Shown here: piece after piece, positions 26,493 through 36,442 of the stretch | Position numbering within the stretch: position 1 is the first letter of the stretch | How the letters are laid out: every line of letters begins with the position of its first letter | Assembly (NCBI GenBank): GCA_021608145.1 | Contig: JAKIHM010000002.1 | Span: 62,001 to 126,000, forward strand | Reading direction: 5' to 3' | Origin: Thermovorax subterraneus | Lineage (GTDB): Bacteria > Bacillota > Thermosediminibacteria > Thermosediminibacterales > Thermosediminibacteraceae | DNA length: 64,000 nucleotides | Program-made: the position numbers and the translations under genes | The notes under the pieces: model-generated | What the model was told of the DNA's origin: nothing | Database searches by the model: none | Seen by the model: the letters and a program-made list of their open reading frames with translations, nothing else

Positions 26493-26684
26493 TCAGTTTA
26501 CTTTCATTATCATTTTCCTGACCCGTTCTTCTTCCATCACGAGTTTCAGAGGTTCTTCATGATTAACGTAAACAAGGTTTTTCATATTATAAGCCACAAC
26601 GGCTTTGGTGCCCAAGAAATAGTAAAAACAGAAGAGGAACGCTACTGTCAATATCACTATAAATATCTTCTTTACCGTTTCCAT
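26493..26684 (-). CDS. unrecognised 63-residue single-helix membrane protein
   Basis: Not recognised. MKK-like basic start followed by one transmembrane helix (about residues 5-24, IFIVILTVAFLFCFYYFLG), then a soluble tail rich in charged residues (EEPLKLVMEEERVRKMIMKVN). GGGGTG lies seven nt before the ATG at 26684, so translation is likely. It is 16 nt after the sigG stop with a terminator after it, so it should be made with sigG, probably in the forespore. It could be a forespore membrane peptide or regulator; no function is claimed. Confidence 0.72.
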   Translation of the reverse strand: METVKKIFIVILTVAFLFCFYYFLGTKAVVAYNMKNLVYVNHEEPLKLVMEEERVRKMIMKVN

Positions 26685-26700
26685 AAAAATTCACCCCAAA

Positions 26701-27474
26701 CTAAATATATTTTTTCAGATGTTTTAAAGCAGCCTTCTCAAGCCTCGAGACCTGTGCCTGAGAAATTCCTATCTCTTGGGCTACTTCCATTTGGGTTTTC
26801 CCTTCAAAAAATCTGAGGGTCAGTATCATCTTTTCCCTTTCATTCAATTTCTGCATGGCTTCTTTTATTGCAATGCTGCTTATCCAATTTTCATCATTAT
26901 TCTTGTCGTCGCTTATCTGGTCCATGACGAATATAGGGTCCCCGCCATCATGATAGATTGGCTCGAACAGCGATATGGGCTCCTGAATCGCATCCAATGC
27001 CATAACTATTTCCTCCGTGGGCATGTTCATCTCTTTCGCTATTTCATCAATGGAAGGTTCTCGAGAATTTTTGTTTACCAGCGAATCCCTGACCTGCAGA
27101 GCTTTATACGCCACATCCCTTAAAGATCTGCTGACCCTTATGGGATTGTTATCCCTGAGATACCGCCGTATTTCTCCTATAATCATCGGAACGGCGTAAG
27201 TGGAAAACTTTACGTTTTGACTTAAGTCAAAATTATCTATGGCTTTCATCAAACCGATGCACCCGACCTGAAAAAGGTCGTCGACGTATTCGCCTCTATT
27301 GTTGAATCTCTGAATAACGCTCAGCACCAATCGCAAGTTTCCGTGTATGAGCTTTTCCCTAGCTTCCTTATCTCCCTGTTTGACTTTTATAAAAAGTTCT
27401 TTCATCTTGCTGTTGGATAGAATAGGCAGTTTGGAGGTATTAACACCACATATCTCTACTTTGTTCAAATTCAT
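26701..27474 (-). CDS. sigG: sporulation sigma factor G
   Basis: Late forespore sigma factor. N-terminal MNLNKVEICGVNTSKLPILS is typical of SigG. Region 2 has DLFQVGCIGLMKAIDNFDLS and FSTYAVPMIIGEIRRYLRD; region 4 ends with EVAQEIGISQAQVSRLEKAALKHL. Length 257. It is third in spoIIGA-sigE-sigG as in B. subtilis. Its ribosome binding site AGGGGG is inside a hairpin arm (see the regulatory feature at 27475-27527), which could keep read-through RNA from being translated early. Confidence 0.98.
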   Translation of the reverse strand: MNLNKVEICGVNTSKLPILSNSKMKELFIKVKQGDKEAREKLIHGNLRLVLSVIQRFNNRGEYVDDLFQVGCIGLMKAIDNFDLSQNVKFSTYAVPMIIGEIRRYLRDNNPIRVSRSLRDVAYKALQVRDSLVNKNSREPSIDEIAKEMNMPTEEIVMALDAIQEPISLFEPIYHDGGDPIFVMDQISDDKNNDENWISSIAIKEAMQKLNEREKMILTLRFFEGKTQMEVAQEIGISQAQVSRLEKAALKHLKKYI

Positions 27475-27527
27475 AAAATATCCCCCTGTCTTTCCACTAC
27501 CTCATTTAAATTTTTGCCACAGGGGGA
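27475..27527 (-). promoter_or_regulatory. hairpin hiding the sigG ribosome binding site
   Basis: Minus strand: 5' arm TCCCCCTGT (27527-27519), 29-nt loop, 3' arm ACAGGGGGA (27489-27481), nine perfect pairs. The Shine-Dalgarno AGGGGG is wholly within the 3' arm, seven nt before the ATG at 27474. The sequence shows the pairing; a role in delaying sigma-G is inferred by analogy with the B. subtilis sigG leader. Confidence 0.7.
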
Positions 27528-27549
27528 AGTTTTTATTCGCTTTTTTAAA

Positions 27550-28269
27550 TTACATCATGCGAATTATTTCCTTTTTTAACCTTTTAATAATCCTTTTTTC
27601 TAATCTGGAAATATATGACTGTGAAATCCCCAGGAGTTCGGCCACTTCCTTTTGAGTTTTTTCTTTTCCATCGTTCAAGCCGAACCTGAGTTCCATTATA
27701 CATCTTTCCCTCTTAGATAGACGCTTTATGGCTGCATCCAAAAGCTCTTTCTCCACCTCCTCTTCGATGCACCTGTAAATCATATCGCTATCAGTTCCTA
27801 AAATATCCGAAAGCAGAAGCTCATTCCCATCCCAATCGACATTTAACGGTTCGTCGAAAGATATCTCACTGCGGTTTTTATTATTCCTTCTTAAATACAT
27901 TAATATCTCATTTTCTATGCACCTGGAGGCATAAGTCGCAAGTTTAATCTTTTTTCGAGGATCAAAGGTATTAATTGCTTTTATTAGTCCGATTGTCCCA
28001 ATCGATATGAGGTCTTCTATGCCTGCACCGGTGTTCTCAAACTTGCGGGCAATGTAAACCACCAGCCTTAAGTTCCTCTCTATTAATACATTTTTTACCG
28101 ACTCTTCCCCCATTTCCAATCTACTTAACAAAATTGCTTCTTCCTCGCTGGAAAGAGGAGGCGGGAGTGTTTCACTTCCACCTATGTAATAAATGACTCC
28201 TTTCTCAAGTATACCTAATTTTACTAATATTTTTATAATCATTACCTTAAAATTGAATCTTCCCCACAT
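27550..28269 (-). CDS. sigE: sporulation sigma factor E precursor
   Basis: Early mother-cell sigma factor made as inactive pro-sigma-E. The N-terminal membrane-associated pro-sequence (about 25 residues) precedes the cleavage region [18 protein letters not shown], which matches pro-SigE. Region 2 [19 protein letters not shown] and region 4 [20 protein letters not shown] follow. About 239 residues. The ATG at 28269 has GGAGGG seven nt upstream and is preferred to an ATG five codons earlier. The protease gene spoIIGA precedes it by 23 nt. Confidence 0.98.
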   Translation of the reverse strand: MWGRFNFKVMIIKILVKLGILEKGVIYYIGGSETLPPPLSSEEEAILLSRLEMGEESVKNVLIERNLRLVVYIARKFENTGAGIEDLISIGTIGLIKAINTFDPRKKIKLATYASRCIENEILMYLRRNNKNRSEISFDEPLNVDWDGNELLLSDILGTDSDMIYRCIEEEVEKELLDAAIKRLSKRERCIMELRFGLNDGKEKTQKEVAELLGISQSYISRLEKRIIKRLKKEIIRMM

Positions 28270-28292
28270 TGACTCTCCCTCCATTTAAATTT

Positions 28293-29192
28293 CTATGCAA
28301 TTAAAGATTCAGGACTCAATAAGGCTTCATAATTACCCCAGGGTGAAAGTGTAAAGTTACATACTCCGAGCACTACATTATCAGCTTCATAAACCCTTTC
28401 GTCCAACAAAATACAAATTCTATCCACTTTTAATCCCATCATTATACCTTTATTTTTTCCGATAGAAGTAAAAGGAATGATTTTAATGCGCTTCGCCCAC
28501 GAGGAATGTAAAATTGATTTCTCCAACTCTTGGATGCTCTCTAAAATATCGCCTTTCAGACACCGTCTTATTTCTTCGGGCAAGAATCGTTCCACAGCTG
28601 AATATTCCACTATCATCACTGGATTACCGGAAAGTGGATCTTTTAGATCATTGCCCGTATCGAGTAAGGCTCTTATTTTTAACTGTTCCCCGGCAATATA
28701 AATTGTTACTGGCACAATTAAGGAACTAATCAATAACCTTTTATAAATCATTGACCATACCAATCTAAAGAATATAAATAAAAAGGCAAAAGAAACGAGT
28801 AATATCCACCATGGCACGGAAATATTATTTACTAGAAGGTCCTGCGAAAATGCATTGTTATTTTTTATTAGGTAGAATAAGGCAAAGGCGCCACCTCCTA
28901 CCATGAAAGAAACAAAATAAAGAAGGCTTAATGCTCTTAAAAACTCTGGTAAGGTCAAAGGATAAAATGCAGCCAAAACCATCAAAATAGATGCAAAAAT
29001 TTTGCCGGGTATGGTGTTTGAAAACTTACTGTTTATAAAAAACATATCTAAAAGGAAAAGGTTTCCTAAAAGAGCTGCTATAGCCAACCTAAACCTTTTG
29101 GACCTAAATTTTAGTATTAATTTTACCAGATAGAGTATTGCAAGATTCATTATAAAATTTATTGCGAATACTACATCCAAATATATTACCAT
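28293..29192 (-). CDS. spoIIGA: pro-sigma-E processing peptidase SpoIIGA
   Basis: Membrane aspartyl protease that cleaves pro-sigma-E after a signal from SpoIIR. Five hydrophobic helices in the first half (about 1-150) and a cytoplasmic protease domain with the active-site motif ALLDTGNDL (Asp near residue 178), then GNPVMIVEYSAVE. Length 299. ATG at 29192 has GGAGG seven nt upstream, better than the ATG six codons earlier. It leads the spoIIGA-sigE-sigG set; the spacer to ftsZ should hold its promoter, but no clear boxes were found. Confidence 0.94.
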   Translation of the reverse strand: MVIYLDVVFAINFIMNLAILYLVKLILKFRSKRFRLAIAALLGNLFLLDMFFINSKFSNTIPGKIFASILMVLAAFYPLTLPEFLRALSLLYFVSFMVGGGAFALFYLIKNNNAFSQDLLVNNISVPWWILLVSFAFLFIFFRLVWSMIYKRLLISSLIVPVTIYIAGEQLKIRALLDTGNDLKDPLSGNPVMIVEYSAVERFLPEEIRRCLKGDILESIQELEKSILHSSWAKRIKIIPFTSIGKNKGIMMGLKVDRICILLDERVYEADNVVLGVCNFTLSPWGNYEALLSPESLIA

Positions 29193-29310
29193 TATGATTC
29201 CTCCAGCCATCTTCAGCCTAAATAAATTTATATTCAGATTATCCTCTTTTTATGATTTAATGATAACACAAGCCCTTACAAAAAATTGTCACTTTCTGAT
29301 CTGCCCATAA

Positions 29311-29334
29311 AAAAAGAGCGCCATTTTGCGCTCT
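29311..29334 (-). terminator. terminator after ftsZ
   Basis: Stem AGAGCGC/GCGCTCT (29315-29321 with 29328-29334), 6-nt loop, and T-run on the minus strand. It overlaps the ftsZ stop and divides the division cluster from spoIIGA. Confidence 0.85.
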
Positions 29335-30386
29335 CATTTTTTCCTGCTTTTCCTAAGAAATGCAGGTATGTCAAAATCTTCGTCGTCAAAAGGTTCAATT
29401 CCAAAGTCATCTTCCTGCTTTGACGGTTTTTCCTTTTGTTCAAATCCTGTAGCTATTACAGTTATCCTTATCTCATCCTGTAGCTTTTCGTCGATAACCG
29501 CACCAAATATTATATTGGCATCTGGGTCAGCCGCCGACGCTATGAATTCGGCAGCTTCATTTACTTCTAAAAGCCCTAGGTTGGAACTGCCAGTTATATT
29601 TAATAGGACGCCTTTTGCTCCTTCTATAGATGTCTCTAAAAGCGGACTTGAAACTGCTTGTTTTGCAGCCTCAATAGCCCTGTTTTCACCACTTCCTCTG
29701 CCAATCCCCATATGAGCCAAGCCAGTATCCATCATAATTGTTCTCACATCTGCAAAGTCCAAGTTGATGAGGCCAGGAACAGCTATTAGATCCGAAATAC
29801 CCTGCACACCCTGCCTCAGGACGTCATCGGCAATGCGAAAAGCTTCTATAATCGAAGTTTTCTTTTCTGCAATGGTAAGCAACCTGTCGTTAGGAATCGT
29901 TATGAGAGTATCAACACAATTTTTGAGATTGGCTATACCCATTTCCGCGTGGGCCATTCGCTTTTTTCCTTCGAAGCTAAAGGGCTTTGTCACGACGCCA
30001 ACGGTTAATATTCCCAAGTTTTTGGAGATTTCTGCCACCACTGGGGCTGCTCCCGTTCCCGTACCGCCTCCCATACCGGCGGTTATGAATATCATATCAG
30101 CTCCTTTTAGAGCCTCTTCTATCTCGGTTCGGCTTTCTTCTGCTGCTTTTTTCCCGATCTCAGGGTTAGCACCTGCACCAAGACCCTTTGTCAATTTTTC
30201 CCCTATTTGAATCTTTTTATCGGCCTTTGACAAGAAAAGGGCTTGGGCATCGGTATTCACAGCTATAAACTCTACTCCCTTTAATCCCGCTTCTATCATG
30301 CGATTTACGGCATTGTTTCCTCCGCCACCGATTCCGATCACTTTTATGTTGGCGAATTGTTCCATTGCCACATCAATATCTAGCAC
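29334..30386 (-). CDS. ftsZ: cell division protein FtsZ
   Basis: Tubulin-like GTPase that forms the Z ring. GTP-binding motif GGGTGTG at residues 106-112, preceded by [16 protein letters not shown], and T7-loop region [11 protein letters not shown]. The C-terminal tail ends [14 protein letters not shown], the conserved FtsA/SepF-binding peptide. Length 350. GTG at 30386 is preferred: GGGGGTC lies about 6 nt upstream, and [18 protein letters not shown] is the usual beginning. The preceding ATG at 30404 overlaps the ftsA stop. Confidence 0.98.
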   Translation of the reverse strand: MLDIDVAMEQFANIKVIGIGGGGNNAVNRMIEAGLKGVEFIAVNTDAQALFLSKADKKIQIGEKLTKGLGAGANPEIGKKAAEESRTEIEEALKGADMIFITAGMGGGTGTGAAPVVAEISKNLGILTVGVVTKPFSFEGKKRMAHAEMGIANLKNCVDTLITIPNDRLLTIAEKKTSIIEAFRIADDVLRQGVQGISDLIAVPGLINLDFADVRTIMMDTGLAHMGIGRGSGENRAIEAAKQAVSSPLLETSIEGAKGVLLNITGSSNLGLLEVNEAAEFIASAADPDANIIFGAVIDEKLQDEIRITVIATGFEQKEKPSKQEDDFGIEPFDDEDFDIPAFLRKSRKK

Positions 30387-30403
30387 CTTATGACCCCCTT
30401 CCA

Positions 30404-31627
30404 TTATCCTAAAAAGTATTCGCGCAATATACGCTTCGCCCTTTCGATAAAACTCAACGCTCTCTTATCCTTCACTTCATCCCTATCCGCGAAAGACCTG
30501 CTTTTTGAACCGTAATAAAGAAGTCCTAGTGCTACCGTAAACGTATGGTCAAAGCCGTACATGTCAGTCCTTGCAGCCCTTACTGGGATCCCCAACATCT
30601 TCTGCGCTATTTCAAGAGCCCCCCTCAAGTGTAAAAGACCACCGCCACATAGGACTACTCCGGCAGCCAGCATTTCCCTGTAATTTACTGTTTTCAGTTC
30701 TTTGTGAATTAGCGATATGATCTCCTGAACCCTGGGCTCAATAATCAAAGCTAAGTCTCTCTGAGAAATTCTTCTTGGAGAAGCTTCCCCGATGCTGTGT
30801 ATCTCTATTTCTGGTTTATCTGACGCAAGGCTTGCTGCAGCGCAGGCGTATTTTCTCTTTATCGCTTCCGCTTGAGAATAAGGCAAGCGAAGTCCAATGG
30901 CAATATCATTGGTGACATAATCACCTCCAAGCGGGATGAGATTGTAAAGTTCAATATTTTCTCCTCTAAAAACCGTAATTTCAGTAGTCCCTGCACCTAT
31001 ATCGACTAAAGCTACTCCCATATCAACTTCGTCCTCGCTGAGAAGAATCTCCTTCGCAGCCAATGATTTTAATATCAAACCTTCTACTTCTAATCCCGAT
31101 TTTTGCACACATCTTATTACGTTTTGAATGGTCGTGAGCTGCCCTGTTATTATACTAACTTCAACTTCAAGGCGGGTTCCAATCATGCCGACAGGATCCC
31201 TTATCCCATCGCAACCATCTACTATAAACTGCTTTGGTATTACCTCTATAATTTCCCTATCAGGAGGTATAGCAATAATTCTTGAAGCCTGAATTACCCG
31301 TTCCACATCGTGAGGAGTGATTTCTCTGTCGCTTCGCGGTATGGCAACAATGCCCCTGTTATTCACTAAAGTCACGTTTGGCCCCGAAATCCCAACTAAA
31401 ACGCTATCGATTTTAGTGTTTGACATCTGCTGCGCTTGCAGGACAGCTTCACTTATACTTCGAACCATTGCTTCAATATTTACTATGTTTCCCTTCTTTA
31501 TCCCTGTACTAGGCGCCACACCATAACCTATAATATCTATTTCACCATTTCGGGAAATTTCACCAATCATACAGCATACTTTGGAACTGCCCAAGTCAAG
31601 ACTAGCCACTACGCTGCTCCTCGCCAA
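30404..31627 (-). CDS. ftsA: cell division protein FtsA
   Basis: Actin-like ATPase that anchors FtsZ to the membrane. [16 protein letters not shown] is phosphate-1, [16 protein letters not shown] phosphate-2, and [14 protein letters not shown] the adenosine site. The C-terminus [13 protein letters not shown] is an amphipathic membrane-binding helix. About 407 residues from the TTG at 31627, which has GGAGG seven nt upstream; the open frame extends 15 codons further with no ribosome binding site. Followed by ftsZ with overlap. Confidence 0.97.
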   Translation of the reverse strand: MARSSVVASLDLGSSKVCCMIGEISRNGEIDIIGYGVAPSTGIKKGNIVNIEAMVRSISEAVLQAQQMSNTKIDSVLVGISGPNVTLVNNRGIVAIPRSDREITPHDVERVIQASRIIAIPPDREIIEVIPKQFIVDGCDGIRDPVGMIGTRLEVEVSIITGQLTTIQNVIRCVQKSGLEVEGLILKSLAAKEILLSEDEVDMGVALVDIGAGTTEITVFRGENIELYNLIPLGGDYVTNDIAIGLRLPYSQAEAIKRKYACAAASLASDKPEIEIHSIGEASPRRISQRDLALIIEPRVQEIISLIHKELKTVNYREMLAAGVVLCGGGLLHLRGALEIAQKMLGIPVRAARTDMYGFDHTFTVALGLLYYGSKSRSFADRDEVKDKRALSFIERAKRILREYFLG

Positions 31628-31708
31628 AGCTCCACCTCCCTCCCACGGGCAGGTTCCAATAATAAATTCCACATTAAATCGTAAGATTCCTTTTTTTTCT
31701 ACAAATTT

Positions 31709-32065
31709 CTATTCATTCTTTCTAAAGAGCCTATCAATCATGTGACGCCTGATAATAGCCAAGTTCTGGAATATTCTTACGCCGAACGCGAATATAGCCG
31801 CCATGTATATAGGAATACCCAATTTATCGCCAAGAAAGGCAAGGAATCCTGCAAGAAGGGCATTAATAAAAAATCCAGTTATAAAAATATTTACGTCAAA
31901 GTGCCCTTCACTTAAAGCCCTCAAGCCTCCAAATACAGAGTCTAACGCTGCAAGGATGGCAATTGAAGCATAAGGAGCATAACTTATCGGTATATCTATA
32001 GGAACCAATAATCCCACCAAAATACCTAATATGAGTCCGATAATTGGTATGAGCAATTCATTCAC
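31709..32065 (-). CDS. sbp: DUF1290 small basic protein
   Basis: A 118-residue polytopic protein with three or four helices (IPIIGLILGILVGLLVPI, ASIAILAALDSVFGGLRA, FINALLAGFLAFLGDKLGI) and a basic C-terminus RRHMIDRLFRK. Matches the small basic protein family next to ftsA in Firmicutes. It overlaps the preceding DUF881 gene by 8 nt. Function unknown, likely envelope or division related by context. Confidence 0.88.
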   Translation of the reverse strand: MNELLIPIIGLILGILVGLLVPIDIPISYAPYASIAILAALDSVFGGLRALSEGHFDVNIFITGFFINALLAGFLAFLGDKLGIPIYMAAIFAFGVRIFQNLAIIRRHMIDRLFRKNE

Positions 32066-32786
32066 CTGCCTTTACAGGCTTAAAGTACTCAAATTTGATA
32101 GGCCCAGTATAGGCCGGCATTATAATCTTATCCTGTTTTTTTATACTCACTTGAATGCCGAAGACTTGTAAAGACTCTATTATTCCACCCCTCATTCTCA
32201 GCGAACTTTCTAAGTTTTCAGGATTTCCTATTGCCTGTATCACAAAAGGTGGAGCCATTCTGACTGAGTTTATCATTATAGTCGGTCCCACACATCTTAT
32301 CTCCGAGGTTGCAATAATCCTTTGATTGTTAACAGATACAGCTTCAGCACCAGCCGCAAAAAGCTCATTTACAACTTTTAAAATATCCTCATCATGGATT
32401 AAAAACAAATTGGGGTCCTCACCCGGCTGTTTGGGCAGATTGCTGTCGTTAAGCGTTATTACTATTCCCGGCCCTGTTCCTTCCACAAGTCCAGCAGCTA
32501 TGCGTGCTTTTTCCAGCTCCCTTTTCATCGCTTCGGTAACCTGACTCACATTCGCAGCCGAATTTTCATATTCTTCAAGTCTCTTCCTCATTTCCGCAAG
32601 CTCTTCCCTCAATTTTTCCCTCTCGTCCATTACAGTTTTCAGCTCTGTCGTAAGTTCTTGTATTCTTTGTAAAGATGTCAACGCACTTCCGCTTTTTTGA
32701 GTGCTTCTAAACTGAGCCACCAGCATTAGTCCTAATAAAAAACATACAAGCGCGATAAGAATATGGCCTTTTAACTTATAGCTCAT
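32058..32786 (-). CDS. DUF881 protein (YlxW/YlxX type)
   Basis: One N-terminal transmembrane helix (about residues 8-25) is followed by a coiled coil (about 40-90) and the DUF881 domain with GLVEGTGPGIVITLNDSN and AGAEAVSVNNQRI. About 242 residues from ATG 32786, which has AAAGGGGG seven nt upstream. The family lies between ftsQ and ftsA in many Firmicutes and faces outside the cell. No activity is known. Confidence 0.92.
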   Translation of the reverse strand: MSYKLKGHILIALVCFLLGLMLVAQFRSTQKSGSALTSLQRIQELTTELKTVMDEREKLREELAEMRKRLEEYENSAANVSQVTEAMKRELEKARIAAGLVEGTGPGIVITLNDSNLPKQPGEDPNLFLIHDEDILKVVNELFAAGAEAVSVNNQRIIATSEIRCVGPTIMINSVRMAPPFVIQAIGNPENLESSLRMRGGIIESLQVFGIQVSIKKQDKIIMPAYTGPIKFEYFKPVKAGE

Positions 32787-32806
32787 GAGATTTCCCCCTT
32801 TTAACA

Positions 32807-33583
32807 TCAAAAGGCTTTAAACACAGGTGCCTCCTTGCTTAAATCTATTTGTCCTTTACCCATATCCCTTTCCCTCAAATCTTTCAGCACAGATTCCATA
32901 AGCAAGAACTTTTCTTCCTCTAAATCTTTTTCTTTTAAGTATATTTGAAATCCGTCAAGAGTATAAATAAAAAAAGTTATTTCACCTTCCTTGTAATCCA
33001 GATGGATTTCGGAGAGCTCTGCTCTCATAGGTGACAGGTATTTTAAAGCTTTTCTTAGGCCTTCCAATATATCTTGTCTCTGATTAACTATAATGGGTTT
33101 TGCCTTTTCAGGCTTGGTTATCTCTATACCCGTTACAATTGGAATTCTAAGGCCATCTAAATCAGCCTGCATTTTTACTACATAACATGCCGGGTCAATT
33201 AAGACAAATCCTCCAAGATAGGGTATGGCAGCCATAACTTCCCTTTCCTTGACTCTCACGATAATCGTCCCCGGCAGCCTTAGTTTCACTTTAGCTTCCT
33301 CGACAGGGAGCACTTGTTTTATTTCATCGCTTATTAATGCCGGTTTAATCATAAAAGTATTTTTGCCCAAATAGCGATTTAGCAGCTTCAGGACCTCTCC
33401 ATCCGGTATGCTGCTGTTGCCTTCTACCACAACCTCTTTTATTTTAAAAAAAGAACTTGTTATTGCCAGCATTATTGTAATTATACATAAAAATATAGCC
33501 AACCTCAATAGTGCTTTATTATCAATTTGCCTTTTTCTTCCATAGTCAATTCGCATTCTTTCTTTCCGCCTATAAACCGACAT
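32807..33583 (-). CDS. ftsQ: cell division protein FtsQ/DivIB
   Basis: Bitopic divisome protein: basic N-terminus, helix at about 26-48 (LLRLAIFLCIITIMLAITSSFF), then POTRA-like FKIKEVVVEGNSSIPDGEVLKLL and the beta domain with LPGTIIVRVKEREVMAAI. About 258 residues. Start ATG 33583 is chosen on the GGAG ten nt upstream; a TTG two codons earlier is possible. It partners FtsL (also in this cluster) and DivIC. Confidence 0.92.
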   Translation of the reverse strand: MSVYRRKERMRIDYGRKRQIDNKALLRLAIFLCIITIMLAITSSFFKIKEVVVEGNSSIPDGEVLKLLNRYLGKNTFMIKPALISDEIKQVLPVEEAKVKLRLPGTIIVRVKEREVMAAIPYLGGFVLIDPACYVVKMQADLDGLRIPIVTGIEITKPEKAKPIIVNQRQDILEGLRKALKYLSPMRAELSEIHLDYKEGEITFFIYTLDGFQIYLKEKDLEEEKFLLMESVLKDLRERDMGKGQIDLSKEAPVFKAF

Positions 33584-33612
33584 GTCCAATCTTCTCCGAC
33601 AAAAAAAGGATT

Positions 33613-34875
33613 TTAATTTAACCGTTCTATATTCGCGCCCAATGTCATGAGATTTTCAGAAAATTTTTCGTACCCTCTATCGATAAAGGACGTCCCTTCA
33701 ACTACGGTCTTACCAACAGCCGCAAGACCTGCTATTACAAGTGCTGCACCCGCTCTTAAATCTTTTGCTTCCACCACTGCCCCGGTCAATTTTTTAACGC
33801 CCCTTATTATTGCCGTATTGCCGTTTAATTTGATGTCTGCTCCCATACGTCTGAGCTCTTCTGCATGTTTAAAACGATTTTCAAAAACAGTTTCCGTTAT
33901 TATTGATGTCCCTTCTACCGTAGAAAGCAAAGCCATCATGGGAGCCTGCATATCGGTTGGAAAACCCGGATATGGGAGTGTCCTTAGGCTATCAAGCGCC
34001 TTTAAAGGTTTATCTACCCAAAGTTGAACTCTATCCTCCAAAGTCCTAACATTACATCCCATCTCTCTGAGTTTTGCAAGAACGGGTTCAATGTGTTCAA
34101 TTATGACGTTTTCCAGAACTATATTTCCCCGGGTGGCAGCAGTAGCAACAAGGTACGTCCCTGCTGCTATTCTGTCTGGGATTACCGAATAATCATCTAC
34201 TTCATTTAAATCTTCTATCGCACAACCTTCTATCTTTATGGTATCAGTCCCCGCACCTTTTACATTGCATCCCATTTTATTCAAATAATTTTGAAGGTCC
34301 ACTATTTCGGGCTCTTTTGCCGCATTCCTTATTGTAGTCCGGCCTTCCGCCAAAACTGCCGCCAGCATCAGATTTTCCGTTGCGCCCACACTCGGAAAAT
34401 CCAGGTGTATATTTGTACCTTTTAATTTATCAGCTTCTGCGTAAATAAAACCGTGGCTTTCGCTTATATTCGCTCCTAATGCCGCAAACCCTTTTAAATG
34501 AAGGTCGATAGGCCTAGGACCTATCTCGCAGCCTCCCGGGTATGACACTTTAACCTTTTTGTATCTCCCAAGAAGCGAACCCATTAAAATGATAGAAGAT
34601 CTCATTTTCCTCATTAAATTTTCGGGCACTTCCCAAATATTTACATTGCTGGAATCTACAGTCAGCTCATTTCCGGTAAACGAAACTTTCGCCCCTAAGA
34701 CCTTCAATATGTCTATCATAACGTGGACATCTTTTATATCCGGTACATTTCTGATGCGATTTTTGCTTCGATTTAGTATTGTGGCCGCCATGATTGGGAG
34801 ACTCGCATTTTTAGAACCCTGAACTTTAAGGCGGCCAGAAAGCTTTGACCCCCCTACAATTACACAAGCCCCCAC
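33613..34875 (-). CDS. murA: UDP-N-acetylglucosamine 1-carboxyvinyltransferase
   Basis: First committed step of peptidoglycan precursor synthesis: transfers enolpyruvate to UDP-GlcNAc. EPSP-synthase-like fold; KLSGRLKVQGSKNASLPIMAA at the N-terminus has the substrate-binding Lys-Asn, and the active-site Cys is in SYPGGCEIGPRPID (fosfomycin target). Length 420. Start is GTG with GGAGGTG eight nt upstream. It sits between murC and ftsQ. Confidence 0.97.
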   Translation of the reverse strand: MGACVIVGGSKLSGRLKVQGSKNASLPIMAATILNRSKNRIRNVPDIKDVHVMIDILKVLGAKVSFTGNELTVDSSNVNIWEVPENLMRKMRSSIILMGSLLGRYKKVKVSYPGGCEIGPRPIDLHLKGFAALGANISESHGFIYAEADKLKGTNIHLDFPSVGATENLMLAAVLAEGRTTIRNAAKEPEIVDLQNYLNKMGCNVKGAGTDTIKIEGCAIEDLNEVDDYSVIPDRIAAGTYLVATAATRGNIVLENVIIEHIEPVLAKLREMGCNVRTLEDRVQLWVDKPLKALDSLRTLPYPGFPTDMQAPMMALLSTVEGTSIITETVFENRFKHAEELRRMGADIKLNGNTAIIRGVKKLTGAVVEAKDLRAGAALVIAGLAAVGKTVVEGTSFIDRGYEKFSENLMTLGANIERLN

Positions 34876-34922
34876 AAAAAATTCACCTCCGGTAGTTTAA
34901 CCGGCTTTGTTGTCCTTGGTCT

Positions 34923-36299
34923 TTAACTTTCCTTAGTCTTTAGCTTTTTTACTATCTCGTACGCCACCTGGTATATATCACCTGCTCCAATCGTCAGAAC
35001 ATAGTCGCCTGGTGAAACTTTTTGGATTATAAAGTCCGGTATTTCATCTTTATCATGGATGTAAGTAACTTTCTTTCCCCTGTCTTTTAAAGCATCGACT
35101 ATAAGCAAAGATGAAACCCCTTCTATCGGCCTTTCTCCGGCACTGTATATGTTCGTTACCACCACTTCATCGGCATTGTCAAAGGCCAATCCAAATTCCT
35201 CTGCAAGAATCTTTGTCCTGGTATAGCGGTGAGGCTGAAATATGGCGTAAATCCTCTTGGGGTTTTGCAATTTTGCAGCCTTGAGGGTGGCTTTAATTTC
35301 TGTAGGGTGGTGGGCGTAGTCATCAATAACCTTTACACCATCCACCTCTCCAATAATCTGAAACCGGCGCTTTGCCCCGCGAAAGACTTTCAACGCTCTT
35401 GCTACACCTTCCATCTCCAACCCGAGCCTGTGAGCTACGGCAACGGCTGCTGTCGCATTAAATATATTATGCATTCCGGGGACATTGAGTTCCAGCTCAA
35501 TCAATGGGTCATTATTGTAGTGAACCTCAAATGAGGAAGTTAACCCATTTATGCGTATATTTTTAGGCATGTAATCTGCAGGATAATCTATCCCATAAGT
35601 GAAGTAAGTAACCTTTAAGCCATCCAATATATCCCTTACGTTTTCATTGTCGGTCCCCAACAAAGCAAAACCGTCTTTTCTAATGCCGTTTACAAAGGTT
35701 TTGTAAGCTTCTTTCATAGTATTCATGTCCTTGTAGTAATCTAGATGGTCATTTTCTATATTTGTTACCACTGCTATATAGGGCTTGAGCTTCAAGAAAG
35801 AACCATCACTTTCATCAGCTTCAGCTACCAGATATTCCCCTTTACCGAGGGTCGCGTTACCTCCTATGTCGTTCAGCTCTCCTCCTATCACGACTGTGGG
35901 CTCAAGACCACTCTTTTCGAGAACCAGCGAAATCATCGAGGTCGTGGTGGTCTTCCCATGGGCACCTGTCACCGCTATTCCTTTCTTACCGGCCATCAAC
36001 AAGCTCAACACATCGGCCCTGTGGATAATGGGTATTTTTTCTTTCAGGGCCTGCAAGTATTCAGGATTATCCTGCGGAATAGCGGATGACACAACCACAA
36101 GATCAGCTCCCTTTACATTTTCTGCACTGTGACCCAGGAAGACCATGGCGCCAATCTTCTTCAGCCTATTTATGGTTTCTGAAGGCTTCAGGTCCGAACC
36201 GCTCACATCATATCCCAATTCTCTTGCTATCCTTGCTATCCCGCTCATTCCGGTGCCGCCAATGCCTATAAAATGAATGCGTTTATAATCGCCTAGCAA
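34923..36299 (-). CDS. murC: UDP-N-acetylmuramate-L-alanine ligase
   Basis: Adds L-Ala to UDP-MurNAc. Mur-ligase layout: N-terminal Rossmann domain IHFIGIGGTGMSGIA, central P-loop TGAHGKTTTTSM, and a C-terminal binding domain with VIDDYAHHPTEI. Length 458. Start is TTG at 36299 with AAGGAGAG seven nt upstream. The usual partner murB is not in this cluster. Confidence 0.97.
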   Translation of the reverse strand: MLGDYKRIHFIGIGGTGMSGIARIARELGYDVSGSDLKPSETINRLKKIGAMVFLGHSAENVKGADLVVVSSAIPQDNPEYLQALKEKIPIIHRADVLSLLMAGKKGIAVTGAHGKTTTTSMISLVLEKSGLEPTVVIGGELNDIGGNATLGKGEYLVAEADESDGSFLKLKPYIAVVTNIENDHLDYYKDMNTMKEAYKTFVNGIRKDGFALLGTDNENVRDILDGLKVTYFTYGIDYPADYMPKNIRINGLTSSFEVHYNNDPLIELELNVPGMHNIFNATAAVAVAHRLGLEMEGVARALKVFRGAKRRFQIIGEVDGVKVIDDYAHHPTEIKATLKAAKLQNPKRIYAIFQPHRYTRTKILAEEFGLAFDNADEVVVTNIYSAGERPIEGVSSLLIVDALKDRGKKVTYIHDKDEIPDFIIQKVSPGDYVLTIGAGDIYQVAYEIVKKLKTKES

Positions 36300-36442
36300 G
36301 TTCGGTCTCTCCTTCCGATATTCCTAAATCGCTCTTTATCAGGAATACTATATATTATGCGTAGAAATTACAAAGTGCTACTTCAACATCTATATTACCA
36401 TAGCCCCCATGTCAGAAAAAATAGATTTATTAAAGGATAATT

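Noticed and set aside
29193-29314. Spo0A-box-like TTGTCA before spoIIGA
   Set aside because: Only the first four core bases match TGTCGAA, and no promoter with proper spacing was found beside it.
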